A stretch of 64,000 nt of DNA from an uncultured Centipeda sp. Lineage in GTDB: Bacteria; Bacillota; Negativicutes; Selenomonadales; Selenomonadaceae. Within the stretch, counting starts at the first letter, position 1. The number at the start of each line of letters is the position of its first letter. The notes under the pieces are model-generated. The model saw only the letters and a program-made list of their open reading frames with translations, was not told the DNA's origin and ran no database searches. This document shows positions 1 through 8,377 of this stretch, one piece after another. The stretch is from positions 1-64,000 of the forward strand of contig CAJPQT010000002.1 in the NCBI GenBank assembly GCA_905372865.1, given 5' to 3'. The translations under genes were made by a program, and so were the position numbers.

Positions 1-2172
1 GAGCTTTGCGGGGTAGCAGAGCGAGTCCGACGGGATCGTCGCCATGCCCTTATAGAAGAGCTGCGGCGAGGATTTACCCGAAACGACAACTCCGTAGCCG
101 AGCTTGTCAAAGAACGTGAACCAAAACGGATAGTCCTCGTACATATTCAGCGTACGCGGAATACCGATGCGTCCGCGGCGCGGCTCTGCGGGCGATTTGT
201 AGTGCTTGAATACACGGCGGTACTTGAACTTGTAGATGTTCGGCGTATCGTCCTCGCGTTTTTCGCCGCCGATGCCGCGCTCACAGCGGTTGCCCGTGAA
301 GTAGCGCTCGCCGTTCGGGAACTGCTGCATTGTGATCAGGCACTTGTTGCCGCATTTCCCGCAGCGATAGGAGCTGGTCTTCATCTCGAATGCACCGAGT
401 TCATCCGCGCCGAGCAGGGTCGACCGCTCCGTGCCCGTCTCAAGTGCGAGAATCGCCGCGCCGTATGCGCCCATGAGCCCCGCGATATCGGGACGGATGA
501 CATCCTTTCCGAGGATGTTCTCAAGGGCACGCAGAACGGCATCGTTGTAGAACGTCCCGCCCTGTACGACGATGTGGTCGCCGAGCGTCGCGATGTCCTT
601 GATCTGCATGACCTTGAACAGTGCGTTCTTGACGACCGAGAGTGCGATGCCCGCCGAGATGTCGGCGACCTCTGCCCCCTCCTTCTGCGCCTGTTTGACC
701 TTCGAGTTCATAAAGACTGTGCAGCGCGTACCGAGGTCGACGGGTGCCTTTGCATCCACCGCCTTGCCCGCAAACTCCGCAGCGGTCATGTGCAGTCCCT
801 CGGCAAAGTTCTGGATGAACGAGCCGCAGCCCGCCGAGCACGCCTCGTTGAGCGTGATGTTGCCGACGCTGCCGTCCTGCACAAAGAAGCACTTCATATC
901 CTGTCCGCCGATGTCAAGGACAAAGGTGACCTCGGGGCAGAACTCCTGCGCCGCGCGCAGATGGGCAAAGGTCTCCACCTCACCGCCGTCCGCGTGCAGT
1001 GCCGCCTTGACAATCGCCTCGCCGTAGCCGGTCGTCATCGCGCCCGCAATATAGGCATCTGCGGGCATAACGGCATAGAACTCTCGCAGTGCATCGATGA
1101 CAGACTGCAGGGGGGAACCATGATTGCTGCCGTAGGACGTGTGGAGCAGCTCCTTGTCTCTGCCAATGGCGACGAGCTTCGTCGTCGTCGATCCCGCATC
1201 GATGCCAATGCAGATCGGACCGCGATAGTCGGCTAGGCTGCCGCGCTTTACGCGGTCACGGTCATGACGCTCCTTGAACGCCGCATAGTCTGCGGCATCC
1301 TTGAAGAGTGTGATGTCCGACGTGCGCGTCTCTGCTGCAGCAGCCTGTTCCGCACGTGCAATACACGCCTCCATCTCCCGCATATCGGTTGCCTTGGCAT
1401 CATCCGAAAGTGCCGCGCCGACCGCGACGAAATAATTGCCGTAATCCACATCGACAACGTGATCTGCGTCGAGCTTCAATGTTTCGATAAAGCGTTTCTT
1501 GAGTTCCGGGAGAAAGTGCAGCGGACCACCGAGAAATGCGACGTTCCCGCCAATCGGCCGTCCCTGTGCGAGGTTGCCGATGGTCTGGTTGACGACCGCC
1601 TGAAAGACGGAGAGGGCAATATCCGCCTTCTCCGCGCCGTCGTTCATGAGCGCTTGGATATCCGTCTTGGCAAACACGCCGCAGCGCGAGGCAATCGCGT
1701 AGACGCGCTTTCCCTGCTCCGCAAGTGCATTGAGGCCAATGGGGTCGGTCGAGAGGAGAGATGCCATGTGGTCGATGAACGAGCCGGTACCGCCCGCGCA
1801 GACACCGTTCATGCGCTGCTCGGGGGCATCGCCAAAATACGTGATCTTGGCATCCTCGCCGCCGAGCTCGACCGCCGTCGTCGTCTGCGGTATGAGACGG
1901 CGCACAGCAGAGGCACAGGCGATGACCTCCTGCACGAAAGGCAGTCCGATGCGCTGGGCAATGCCCATGCCCGCCGAGCCCGTGAGCGCAAACGAGAATT
2001 TTGCCTCCCCCACGACTTCTTTCAGCTGTGCGAGATTATCCTGCAGAGCCTTGCCGATCTCGGAGAAATGACGCGCATAGTTCTTGTATAGAATCTCATG
2101 CTCCTCACCGAGAACAACCAGCTTGATTGTCGTCGAACCGACATCCACCCCGACGCGAAATGGGGTTTCCAA
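1..2172 (-). CDS. Acyl-CoA dehydratase activase, BadF/BcrA ATPase family (3' part missing)
   Basis: The gene runs off the left edge, so only about 724 N-terminal residues are visible. Two ASKHA (BadF/BadG/BcrA/BcrD) ATPase modules follow each other: the first opens with VGVDVGSTTIKL near residue 7, the second with IGIDAGSTTTKL near residue 320. Each later has a Gly-rich nucleotide motif (ELGGEDAK, LDIGGQDMK) and a Cys turn (CAGGTGSF, CSAGCGSF). A Cys-rich stretch (YRCGKCGNKC) and then the beginning of a DUF2229-like domain (IGIPRTLNMYEDYPF) follow. Such long proteins are ATP-driven electron donors or activators for 2-hydroxyacyl-CoA dehydratase-type enzymes; the partner is not in the window. 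The start is a TTG with AGGTGG eight bases upstream; an in-frame stop lies just before it. The exact substrate system cannot be told. Confidence 0.85.
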   Translation of the reverse strand, partial: METPFRVGVDVGSTTIKLVVLGEEHEILYKNYARHFSEIGKALQDNLAQLKEVVGEAKFSFALTGSAGMGIAQRIGLPFVQEVIACASAVRRLIPQTTTAVELGGEDAKITYFGDAPEQRMNGVCAGGTGSFIDHMASLLSTDPIGLNALAEQGKRVYAIASRCGVFAKTDIQALMNDGAEKADIALSVFQAVVNQTIGNLAQGRPIGGNVAFLGGPLHFLPELKKRFIETLKLDADHVVDVDYGNYFVAVGAALSDDAKATDMREMEACIARAEQAAAAETRTSDITLFKDAADYAAFKERHDRDRVKRGSLADYRGPICIGIDAGSTTTKLVAIGRDKELLHTSYGSNHGSPLQSVIDALREFYAVMPADAYIAGAMTTGYGEAIVKAALHADGGEVETFAHLRAAQEFCPEVTFVLDIGGQDMKCFFVQDGSVGNITLNEACSAGCGSFIQNFAEGLHMTAAEFAGKAVDAKAPVDLGTRCTVFMNSKVKQAQKEGAEVADISAGIALSVVKNALFKVMQIKDIATLGDHIVVQGGTFYNDAVLRALENILGKDVIRPDIAGLMGAYGAAILALETGTERSTLLGADELGAFEMKTSSYRCGKCGNKCLITMQQFPNGERYFTGNRCERGIGGEKREDDTPNIYKFKYRRVFKHYKSPAEPRRGRIGIPRTLNMYEDYPFWFTFFDKLGYGVVVSGKSSPQLFYKGMATIPSDSLCYPAKL

Positions 2173-2236
2173 TAGTAACACCACCTATCCGAATCTATAC
2201 AAAACCATATAGATTTACTTCAGTTTCCACATATTA

Positions 2237-2266
2237 AATAGGAAAGCCATTTTAGGCTTCCCTATT
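2237..2266 (-). terminator. Hairpin terminator after the beta-CASP hydrolase gene
   Basis: Inverted repeat of about 12 bp with one mismatched pair (AATAGG.AAGCC / GGCTT.CCTATT) and T-rich flanks on both sides. It lies between the stop of the hydrolase gene at 2349 and the start of the activase at 2172, so it would end the hydrolase transcript. Confidence 0.7.
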
Positions 2267-2348
2267 TTAACGTATTTCACAGTCGTATGCAAGTGCAGCA
2301 TGCACAGTTCCGTGATATCCAATTTTGGGCCAATGAACTTTATACTCT

Positions 2349-3959
2349 TCAAATGTTATACGGCGCAGCAAGTTTCTTGAAGTAGTTGCGCGCTTTCTGC
2401 ATTGTGCGGATGATCGGCTCCATGAGCTTTGGCTGACGGACAACCGTGCGGATGACCGCCTTGCGCAGCTGACGATACTCCGCATCGAAGTCGCGCATGA
2501 CATCCTCCATCTCCGCCTCGACCGAAACGGATGGGATACTCGAGTGGATGAGATTTGCACTCCGTCCTTGGATTGTCACGATGTCGCCGAGGAACGGCGC
2601 GTACACCTCAAGCCCGAGCTCCTCCTGAATCCGCTCCTTGAGTGCCTCCTGCGCCTGCCCCTCACCGTGGACGAGGAACACCTTTGCGGGGCGTGGGTCG
2701 GTGATCGAGCGCATCCAGTCGACGATTTGCTCCGCATCCGCGTGCGCCGAGAATCCTTCGAGTACTTGGATCTGCGCCTTGACCGCGATCTCTTCGCCGA
2801 GCACGCGCACGCGCTTCACACCATCGACAAGCCGCCGCCCGAGACTTCCCTCCGCCTGATAGCCAACAAAGAGAATCGTGGACTCCGGCCGCCAAAGATT
2901 ATGCTTGAGGTGGTGCAGCACGCGCCCCGCATCCGCCATGCCCGAGGCGGACAGGATGATCGCCGAGCCTTCGGCGGAGTTCAGCGCACGCGACTCCGCC
3001 GCCGTCTCCGCAATACGTACCTGCGGGAACGCAGGGATCGTCCCCTGCTCTCCAAAGAACGCAATCGTCCCCTCGTCGAAGTCCTCATAGTTCTTTAGGA
3101 AGACGCGCGTCGCCTGGATCGCAAGCGGACTGTCAATGATGATCGGGATATCCCCGTCAAGCCGTCCCGCCTTCCAGAGGTTGTAGAAGTAATAGAGCAG
3201 CGTCTGCGTTCGTCCGACGGCAAACGAAGGAATGATGACATTGCCGCCGCGGTCCATCGTGTCGCGGATGACCTCGAGCAGAGCCGTCTCCTTGTCATAG
3301 TCGCGGTGAATGCGGTCGCCGTAGGTGGACTCGACGAGCAGGAAGTCTGCCCCCGCAATCGCCTCGGGGTCACGCAGAATCGGCTGATTCGGCTGACCGA
3401 GATCGCCCGAAAAGACGAGCTTCGTCTCCTGCCCGTTCTCCTCCACCACGATCTCAAGGATTGCCGAGCCGAGGATATGCCCGGCATCGCGAAAGATCAG
3501 CCGCAGATTGTCCACCTGCAGGGCGGACTGATAGGCGACCGGCTCGAACAGCTCAAGCGCGGCAAATGCATCCGCCTGTGTGTAGAGCGGTGTAATCGGG
3601 GCCTCGCTGCGCCGCGCATTCTTACGGTTGAAGAGTTCTGCGTCGCTCTCCTGGATGTGCGCCGAGTCCGGCAGCATGATGCGGACGAGGTCGCAGGTCG
3701 AGCGCGTCGCATAGACCTTGCCGCGAAATCCCTCGCGCACGAGACGTGGGATGCGGCCGCAGTGGTCGATATGCGCGTGCGTCAGAAAAACCGCCTCAAT
3801 CTCAGCGGGATTGAACGGGAAATCCTCGTAGTTCATCTCACGCAGACGACGCGTTCCCTGATACATGCCGCAGTCCACGAGATATCTGTGATCCCCCACA
3901 TGGAGCAGGTAGCATGAGCCCGTGACCACGTGTGCAGCGCCCAAAAATTCGAGCCGCAT
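2349..3959 (-). CDS. MBL-fold / beta-CASP metallo-hydrolase with RNA-specificity domain
   Basis: A 536-residue protein of the metallo-beta-lactamase, beta-CASP group (COG1236-like, related to CPSF73/Ysh1 and RNase J). The Zn-binding signature is THAHIDHCGR near residue 54; further conserved elements are FSGDLG, the beta-CASP box with FAVGRTQ, and the C-terminal GYQAEGSLGRR and GFSAHAD motifs. Family members are RNA endo- or exonucleases acting in the cytoplasm; the RNA target here is unknown. The ATG at 3959 is preceded by GGGAGG with a seven-base gap, so an in-frame ATG 24 bases upstream was rejected. It is separated from the activase by a terminator and is divergent from the oxidoreductase at 4096. 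Confidence 0.88.
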   Translation of the reverse strand: MRLEFLGAAHVVTGSCYLLHVGDHRYLVDCGMYQGTRRLREMNYEDFPFNPAEIEAVFLTHAHIDHCGRIPRLVREGFRGKVYATRSTCDLVRIMLPDSAHIQESDAELFNRKNARRSEAPITPLYTQADAFAALELFEPVAYQSALQVDNLRLIFRDAGHILGSAILEIVVEENGQETKLVFSGDLGQPNQPILRDPEAIAGADFLLVESTYGDRIHRDYDKETALLEVIRDTMDRGGNVIIPSFAVGRTQTLLYYFYNLWKAGRLDGDIPIIIDSPLAIQATRVFLKNYEDFDEGTIAFFGEQGTIPAFPQVRIAETAAESRALNSAEGSAIILSASGMADAGRVLHHLKHNLWRPESTILFVGYQAEGSLGRRLVDGVKRVRVLGEEIAVKAQIQVLEGFSAHADAEQIVDWMRSITDPRPAKVFLVHGEGQAQEALKERIQEELGLEVYAPFLGDIVTIQGRSANLIHSSIPSVSVEAEMEDVMRDFDAEYRQLRKAVIRTVVRQPKLMEPIIRTMQKARNYFKKLAAPYNI

Positions 3960-4022
3960 AAAACAGCCTCCCTTCGGATTCACCGTTTCTTTTCTTATAT
4001 CTGTAAAATTCGGAATCCATCA

Positions 4023-4051
4023 AAAAAATCCTGCTTTTTGCAGGATTTTAT
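4023..4051. other. Hairpin in divergent promoter region
   Basis: Perfect inverted repeat AAATCCTGC / GCAGGATTT with a short T loop, placed between two divergent gene starts (3959 minus, 4096 plus). It looks like a terminator but has no gene to end on either side; it could be an operator or a leader structure of either gene. No clear promoter could be assigned here. Confidence 0.45.
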
Positions 4052-4095
4052 GCTACACTGAACGTGAAACACGTTTATGGAACGGAGGATTTGTT

Positions 4096-4956
4096 ATGAA
4101 AAAAATCGGCTTTATCGGGCTTGGCATCATGGGCGCGGCGATGGCAGGGCATCTGATGGATGCGGGCTACGAGCTCAGCGTCTACAACCGCACGAAGTCC
4201 AAGGCGGATGCGCTCATCGCACGCGGTGCGAAGTACTGTGAGAGCCCCGGCGTATGTGCACGCGGTCAGGATGCCGTCATCACCATTGTCGGCTATCCAA
4301 AGGATGTCGAGGAGATCTACCTCGGTGTGGACGGCATCCTCGCAAATCTGACGGAGGGCACATACACCGCCGATATGACAACCTCCTCCCCCGCCCTTGC
4401 CGAGCGCATCTATGCGGAAGCAAAAAAACGCGGCATTCACGCGCTGGATGCGCCCGTGACGGGCGGCGACATGGGCGCACGGAATGCCACGCTGAATATT
4501 CTTGTTGGAGGAGATGAAGACGCATTCAAGGCAATGTATCCCGTCTTTGCCGCGATGGGCAAAAACATTGTCTACGAGGGCGGCGCAGGCGCAGGACAAA
4601 AGACCAAGGCGGCAAATCAGATTGCTATTGCGGGCGCACTTGCGGGTGCGTGCGAGGCATTCGCATATGCACGCGCAGCAGGGCTTGACCTCGAGAAGGT
4701 CTATGCCTCCATCTCGGGCGGCGCGGCGGCGAGCTTCCAGATGAGCAACATGGTACGCATGGCACTCGACGGCAACTTTGCCCCCGGCTTCATGATCAAG
4801 CACTTCGTCAAGGATATGACAATCGGTGCAGAGACGGGAAAAGAATACGGTGCAGCACTCCCCGTTCTGGAGCAGGTGCTCCGCGAGGCACGCGCCATCG
4901 AGGAGCGCGGCGGCGGAGCGGACGGCACGCAGAGCCTGTTGAAGTATTACGAATGA
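4096..4956 (+). CDS. NAD(P)-dependent beta-hydroxyacid dehydrogenase (3-hydroxyisobutyrate dehydrogenase / tartronate semialdehyde reductase family)
   Basis: A 286-residue enzyme with an N-terminal Rossmann fold (IGFIGLGIMGAAMAGHL, residues 4-20), the family substrate-binding motif DAPVTGGDMGA near residue 118, and the catalytic lysine region GAGQKTKAANQ near residue 168, followed by the helical C-terminal domain. Members reduce or oxidise small beta-hydroxyacids such as 3-hydroxyisobutyrate or tartronate semialdehyde; the exact substrate cannot be read from sequence. The ATG at 4096 has GGAGG seven bases upstream. The gene stands alone on the plus strand and is followed by a long structured 3' region (5009-5097). 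Confidence 0.87.
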   Translation: MKKIGFIGLGIMGAAMAGHLMDAGYELSVYNRTKSKADALIARGAKYCESPGVCARGQDAVITIVGYPKDVEEIYLGVDGILANLTEGTYTADMTTSSPALAERIYAEAKKRGIHALDAPVTGGDMGARNATLNILVGGDEDAFKAMYPVFAAMGKNIVYEGGAGAGQKTKAANQIAIAGALAGACEAFAYARAAGLDLEKVYASISGGAAASFQMSNMVRMALDGNFAPGFMIKHFVKDMTIGAETGKEYGAALPVLEQVLREARAIEERGGGADGTQSLLKYYE

Positions 4957-5008
4957 TTGATATTCTGTAGTGCGTGTCCCTCACGAACACCTCGTTACGC
5001 AATCGGTC

Positions 5009-5097
5009 GGGCGCTTATCTGCCTAAATACCTGCGGATTCCAAACGCGCTTCGCTTGAACGAATAAAATCCGCAGGGGGCAGAACGCGCCCTTTTTT
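5009..5097 (+). terminator. Long three-segment hairpin with T-tract downstream of the dehydrogenase
   Basis: Three nested complementary blocks form one long stem: GGGCGC/GCGCCC, CTGCC/GGCAG and CCTGCGGATT/AATCCGCAGG, with an apical region of about 27 bases. TTTTTT follows at 5092-5097. It could end the plus-strand dehydrogenase transcript, whose stop is 52 bases upstream. It is much larger than the other terminators in the window. The rest of the 4957-5177 gap shows no gene. Confidence 0.55.
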
Positions 5098-5177
5098 CCG
5101 CTTGCTTCACTAGGGTTCGCTCGGGACATCGCACCACCAAGAGCATCGTTAGCAAATCACAGTAATGGGATGCACCT

Positions 5178-5864
5178 CTACGCACTCCATAAGCGCACCA
5201 ATTCCTCTGCGGCACTGTACGGATGCTCCGCGCCCGCGACGGCACTGATGACAAAGAACCCCTCCACACCTGTCGCTCTGAGCGCAGGCAGATCCGCGGC
5301 CTTTACCCCGCCGCCCACAACCACGGGTACGGGGCTGATGCGGTGCAGTTCCACAAGCTCATCGAGACTGCGCGTCACTATCTCGCCCGAGGCGGTACGT
5401 CCCGCCTCGGGCTTTGTCGGTGTCGCGTGCAGAGGACCCGCGCCAAAGTAGTCGATGCACGCGGTATCACAGTGTGCCACATAGTCGAGCAGCTCCGTTG
5501 TGCGTGCGGAGAGACCGACAATCGCATCCGCCCCGAGATACTTGCGGCAAACATCGGGCGGAATATCCGTCTGCCCGACGTGCACGCCGTCCACCTTGAT
5601 CCCCTGCTCCCGCGCCGCAAGCACACAGTCCAAACGGTCGTTCATCACGAGCGGCACGGCATCCGACTTCCCCTGTGCCGCAATCACATCCGATGCCGCA
5701 CGCGTGAGTTCGATCACCTCGCGTGCGTCCGCCCCCTTCGCACGGATCTGGACAAAGGTGAACCCCGCACGCACCGCCTCTGCGATCACGCGCGCCACGG
5801 GCCGCCCATGCGTATTTTCAGGACCGATCACAAGATAGGCGGACAAGTCAAATTTCCTGCGCAT
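5178..5864 (-). CDS. thiE: Thiamine phosphate synthase
   Basis: A 228-residue TIM-barrel enzyme joining 4-amino-2-methyl-5-hydroxymethylpyrimidine diphosphate and thiazole phosphate to give thiamine monophosphate. Recognisable elements are FVQIRAKGAD, PLVMNDRLD, GVHVGQTD, GLSARTTE, DYFGAGPLHATPTK and VVVGGGVKA. The ATG at 5864 (MRRKF) has AGGAG eight bases upstream; another ATG three codons earlier is too close to that site. No TPP riboswitch signature is seen upstream, where only the rubrerythrin terminator lies. No other thiamine genes are adjacent. Confidence 0.93.
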   Translation of the reverse strand: MRRKFDLSAYLVIGPENTHGRPVARVIAEAVRAGFTFVQIRAKGADAREVIELTRAASDVIAAQGKSDAVPLVMNDRLDCVLAAREQGIKVDGVHVGQTDIPPDVCRKYLGADAIVGLSARTTELLDYVAHCDTACIDYFGAGPLHATPTKPEAGRTASGEIVTRSLDELVELHRISPVPVVVGGGVKAADLPALRATGVEGFFVISAVAGAEHPYSAAEELVRLWSA

Positions 5865-5887
5865 ATATATCATTCTCCTATCAATAA

Positions 5888-5933
5888 AAGGGGCTGTTGC
5901 ACGAAGCTAGAAAACTTCGTGCAACAGCCCCTT
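5888..5933 (-). terminator. Terminator of rubrerythrin gene, 19-bp perfect stem
   Basis: Perfect 19-bp inverted repeat with an eight-base loop and T-tracts on both sides. It contains CTGTTGCACGAAG, shared with the hairpin at 9146-9187 and, in decayed form, with 13777-13813. It ends the rubrerythrin transcript before thiE. Confidence 0.85.
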
Positions 5934-5952
5934 TCCGTCAAAGCCGTATGGC

Positions 5953-6486
5953 TCAGTAGTTCTGTACAAGCTGCTGGAAGAAAGACTGCGGATGCTCACA
6001 GATGGGGCACTTCATCGGTGCCTTCGGGCTCTCACAGACATAGCCGCAGTTGAGGCACTGCCAGATGATTTTCTCATCGCGTGCAAACACCGTGCCCTCA
6101 TCCACCTTCTGCAGGAGGAGTTTGTAGCGGGCATCGTGCTCCTTCTCGATCTTGCCGACGGCATCAAAGAGGCGCGCGATCTTGTCGAACCCCTCCTCAC
6201 GCGCCACGCGTGCGAACTCGGGGTACATGCTCGTCCACTCCTCATTCTCCCCGGAGGCGGCATCCGCGAGGTTTGCCTTCGTGTCGCCGACACCGTGCAC
6301 GAGTTTGAACCAGATCTTTGCATGTGCCTTCTCATTGACTGCCGTCTCGTTGAAGATGTTCGAGATCTGCGTGTAGCCGTCCTTCTTCGCCTGCGACGCG
6401 TAGTAGAGATACTTCGTGTGCGCCTGTGATTCGCCGGCAAATGCCGCCCAGAGGTTCTTCTCCGTCTGTGATCCCTTGAGTTCCAT
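5953..6486 (-). CDS. rbr: Rubrerythrin
   Basis: A 177-residue cytoplasmic non-haem iron peroxidase that reduces hydrogen peroxide in anaerobes. The four-helix domain carries the di-iron ligands (AFAGESQAH, NETAVNEKAHAK, KIEKEHDARY), and the C-terminus is a rubredoxin-like domain with two Cys pairs (CLNCGYVC, CPICEHP). The ATG at 6486 has AAGGAGA five bases upstream; a longer in-frame reading was rejected. The AhpF-like and AhpC genes on the same strand upstream make this a peroxide-defence neighbourhood. A candidate promoter with an internal palindrome precedes it. Confidence 0.95.
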   Translation of the reverse strand: MELKGSQTEKNLWAAFAGESQAHTKYLYYASQAKKDGYTQISNIFNETAVNEKAHAKIWFKLVHGVGDTKANLADAASGENEEWTSMYPEFARVAREEGFDKIARLFDAVGKIEKEHDARYKLLLQKVDEGTVFARDEKIIWQCLNCGYVCESPKAPMKCPICEHPQSFFQQLVQNY

Positions 6487-6518
6487 AATGCTCTCCTTTG
6501 CTAAAATAAATACACAAA

Positions 6519-6547
6519 AATATATCATCCGATACGGATACTGTCCC
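6519..6547 (-). promoter_or_regulatory. Candidate rubrerythrin promoter with internal palindrome
   Basis: A -10-like TATATT and a weak -35 GGGACA lie 17 bases apart on the minus strand. Between them sits a perfect palindrome ATCCG-ATA-CGGAT (6527-6539). The position between -35 and -10 would suit a repressor. The promoter call itself is weak. Confidence 0.4.
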
Positions 6548-6641
6548 TCTATGCCTTGCTCAGGGGCACAGACAGCATTCGCTCGGCACGATGGAGGAGA
6601 GAGGTATTGATTTCCTCAGCACTCCACCGCTGATTATTTTA

Positions 6642-8276
6642 TCAACGTTTGACCAGAATATCAATGATCTCGTCAATGTTTTTCTTACCGAAGTACAGTT
6701 TCTCATCCACGATCATGCAGGGGACGCTCATCACACTGTACTGCTCTTTCAGCTCGGGGAAGTAGCGGATGTCATAGATGTCCGCACTTACATTTGTACG
6801 TTCTGCGGCGATGCGCTGCACCGCCGCGACCACGTCGGGACACATCGTACAAGACAGCGACATGAGCACCTTGACCTTGGCAGGTGCGGAAATCTGCCCC
6901 ATCTTCGCACGCGTCTCGTCGCGCAGCTCCTGCCCCGGCCCCGCTACATTGTAAAGGGCGAGAATGAACGAGTTGAACTCGTGTCCGCCCGGAACGGCGT
7001 GGAAGGTAATGCCGCTCGGCGTGCCGTCGCCATGCAGGAACTCGATGCCCGGCGCACCGTCCGCATCGTCACGCTCCTCATAGCTGACCTTGTCCGTCAG
7101 TCCCACGAACTCATCCATAAAGCCGCGCAGCTCACGCGAGAGATCACCGTCATCATAGTGTCCGACAATTTTGACCGTGCCCTCAAATTTATCAAAGACC
7201 GCCTGCAGCTGCTCGCGAATCTCGGCGGAGATGAAGTTTGTTTCATTCCCCTCCGATGACTCCTTTTCGATGGAGTTCTTGCGCTGCTCAAAACGCTTTG
7301 CGTCCACCTCGGCACGCGCAAATGCGGGCAGCTTCAGACGATCGTGGAGTGCTGCTGCATGGCGCTCGGCCGCAACTGCAGAGATGGCACCGTCCGAGAC
7401 TGCCGTCACCACTTGGCGGAGTGTCTTGATGCAGACGTCGCCCGCCGCAAAGACCCCCTTTACATTCGTCTCCTTCTCCTCGTTCGTGATGATATAGCCC
7501 TGCTCGTTCAGTGCGATCTGATCACGGAAGAGCCCCGTATTCGGTACATAACCCGCAAAGACAAAGACGCCGAACGTCTCTCCTTCCTTTGCCATGTAGT
7601 GCTCGATCTTCCCCGTCACCTCGTCGCGGAAATCGGCGTAGGAGATCATCGTCTCTCCGCCGACGCGCTCCACCACCGTGTTGAAACGCACCTTGATGTT
7701 CGGATAGTTCGCAAGCGCATCCACTGCTGTCTGCGGTGCACGGAACTTATCTCTGCGCACAAGGATCGTAACCGACTTTCCATAGCGCGAGAGGAACATA
7801 CTCTCCTCTACCGCCGCAAGTCCGCCGCCAATGACAAAGATATCCATGCCCGCAAAGAACTCCGCATCGCAGGTCGCGCAATAGGCAACACCGCGCCCTT
7901 GGAACTTCTTCTCACCGTAGAAGCCGACCTTGCGCGGATTCGCCCCCGTCGCGAGGATGACACTCAGTGCCTCCACCGTGCCCGCCGTCGTCTCGAGCTC
8001 CTTGATGTCCTGCTCGAGCTTCAGACCAATGACCTCCGCTGTGATGAACTCCGCACCAAAGCCGCGTGCCTGTGCCTCCATCTGAGCCGCGAGTTCAGAG
8101 CCGCTGACCTTGCCTGTCCCGGGATAGTTCACGACATCGGCGGTAATCGTGATCTGACCGCCTACCTTCTCCTTCTCGATGACCAGTACCTTGCACTTCG
8201 CACGCGCCAGATAGATCGCGGCGGAAAGGCCCGCCGGCCCGCCGCCGACAATCACGGCATCATATATTTTATCCAC
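6642..8276 (-). CDS. AhpF-like FAD-dependent disulfide reductase with C-terminal thioredoxin-fold domain
   Basis: A 544-residue flavoprotein. Residues 1 to about 300 are a thioredoxin-reductase fold: FAD site VIVGGGPAGLSAA, redox pair CATC (Cys133/Cys136), NADPH site VIGGGLAAVEE, and GVFAAGDV. After a linker the C-terminal half resembles the AhpF N-terminal tandem thioredoxin domain, with CTMC at residues 476-479. The order is swapped relative to E. coli AhpF. Such AhpF homologues occur next to ahpC and are thought to recycle it with NAD(P)H. The start is a GTG at 8276 with GAGGTGA just upstream. It follows ahpC, with a hairpin in between. Confidence 0.9.
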   Translation of the reverse strand: MDKIYDAVIVGGGPAGLSAAIYLARAKCKVLVIEKEKVGGQITITADVVNYPGTGKVSGSELAAQMEAQARGFGAEFITAEVIGLKLEQDIKELETTAGTVEALSVILATGANPRKVGFYGEKKFQGRGVAYCATCDAEFFAGMDIFVIGGGLAAVEESMFLSRYGKSVTILVRRDKFRAPQTAVDALANYPNIKVRFNTVVERVGGETMISYADFRDEVTGKIEHYMAKEGETFGVFVFAGYVPNTGLFRDQIALNEQGYIITNEEKETNVKGVFAAGDVCIKTLRQVVTAVSDGAISAVAAERHAAALHDRLKLPAFARAEVDAKRFEQRKNSIEKESSEGNETNFISAEIREQLQAVFDKFEGTVKIVGHYDDGDLSRELRGFMDEFVGLTDKVSYEERDDADGAPGIEFLHGDGTPSGITFHAVPGGHEFNSFILALYNVAGPGQELRDETRAKMGQISAPAKVKVLMSLSCTMCPDVVAAVQRIAAERTNVSADIYDIRYFPELKEQYSVMSVPCMIVDEKLYFGKKNIDEIIDILVKR

Positions 8277-8334
8277 CAAATCACCTCGTTTACGCTTCGT
8301 GAAAGACTTCGACGGATATGCACCCCATAGGAAA

Positions 8335-8366
8335 GAGCACTTCGCAAGATCCCTCGCGAAGTGCTC
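8335..8366 (-). terminator. Hairpin between ahpC and the AhpF-like gene
   Basis: Inverted repeat GAGCACTTCGC / GCGAAGTGCTC followed on the minus strand by TTTCC. It is a weak terminator or an attenuator that would make ahpC more abundant than the reductase. Confidence 0.6.
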
Positions 8367-8377
8367 CAAACCTACTC

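Noticed and set aside
202..2091. Long open frames on the plus strand opposite the activase
   Set aside because: The minus-strand frame encodes a recognisable two-domain ATPase; the plus frames are Arg/Ala/Leu-rich shadows caused by high GC.
5865..5952. Possible TPP riboswitch before thiE
   Set aside because: The space holds only the rubrerythrin terminator; no conserved thi-box elements are visible.
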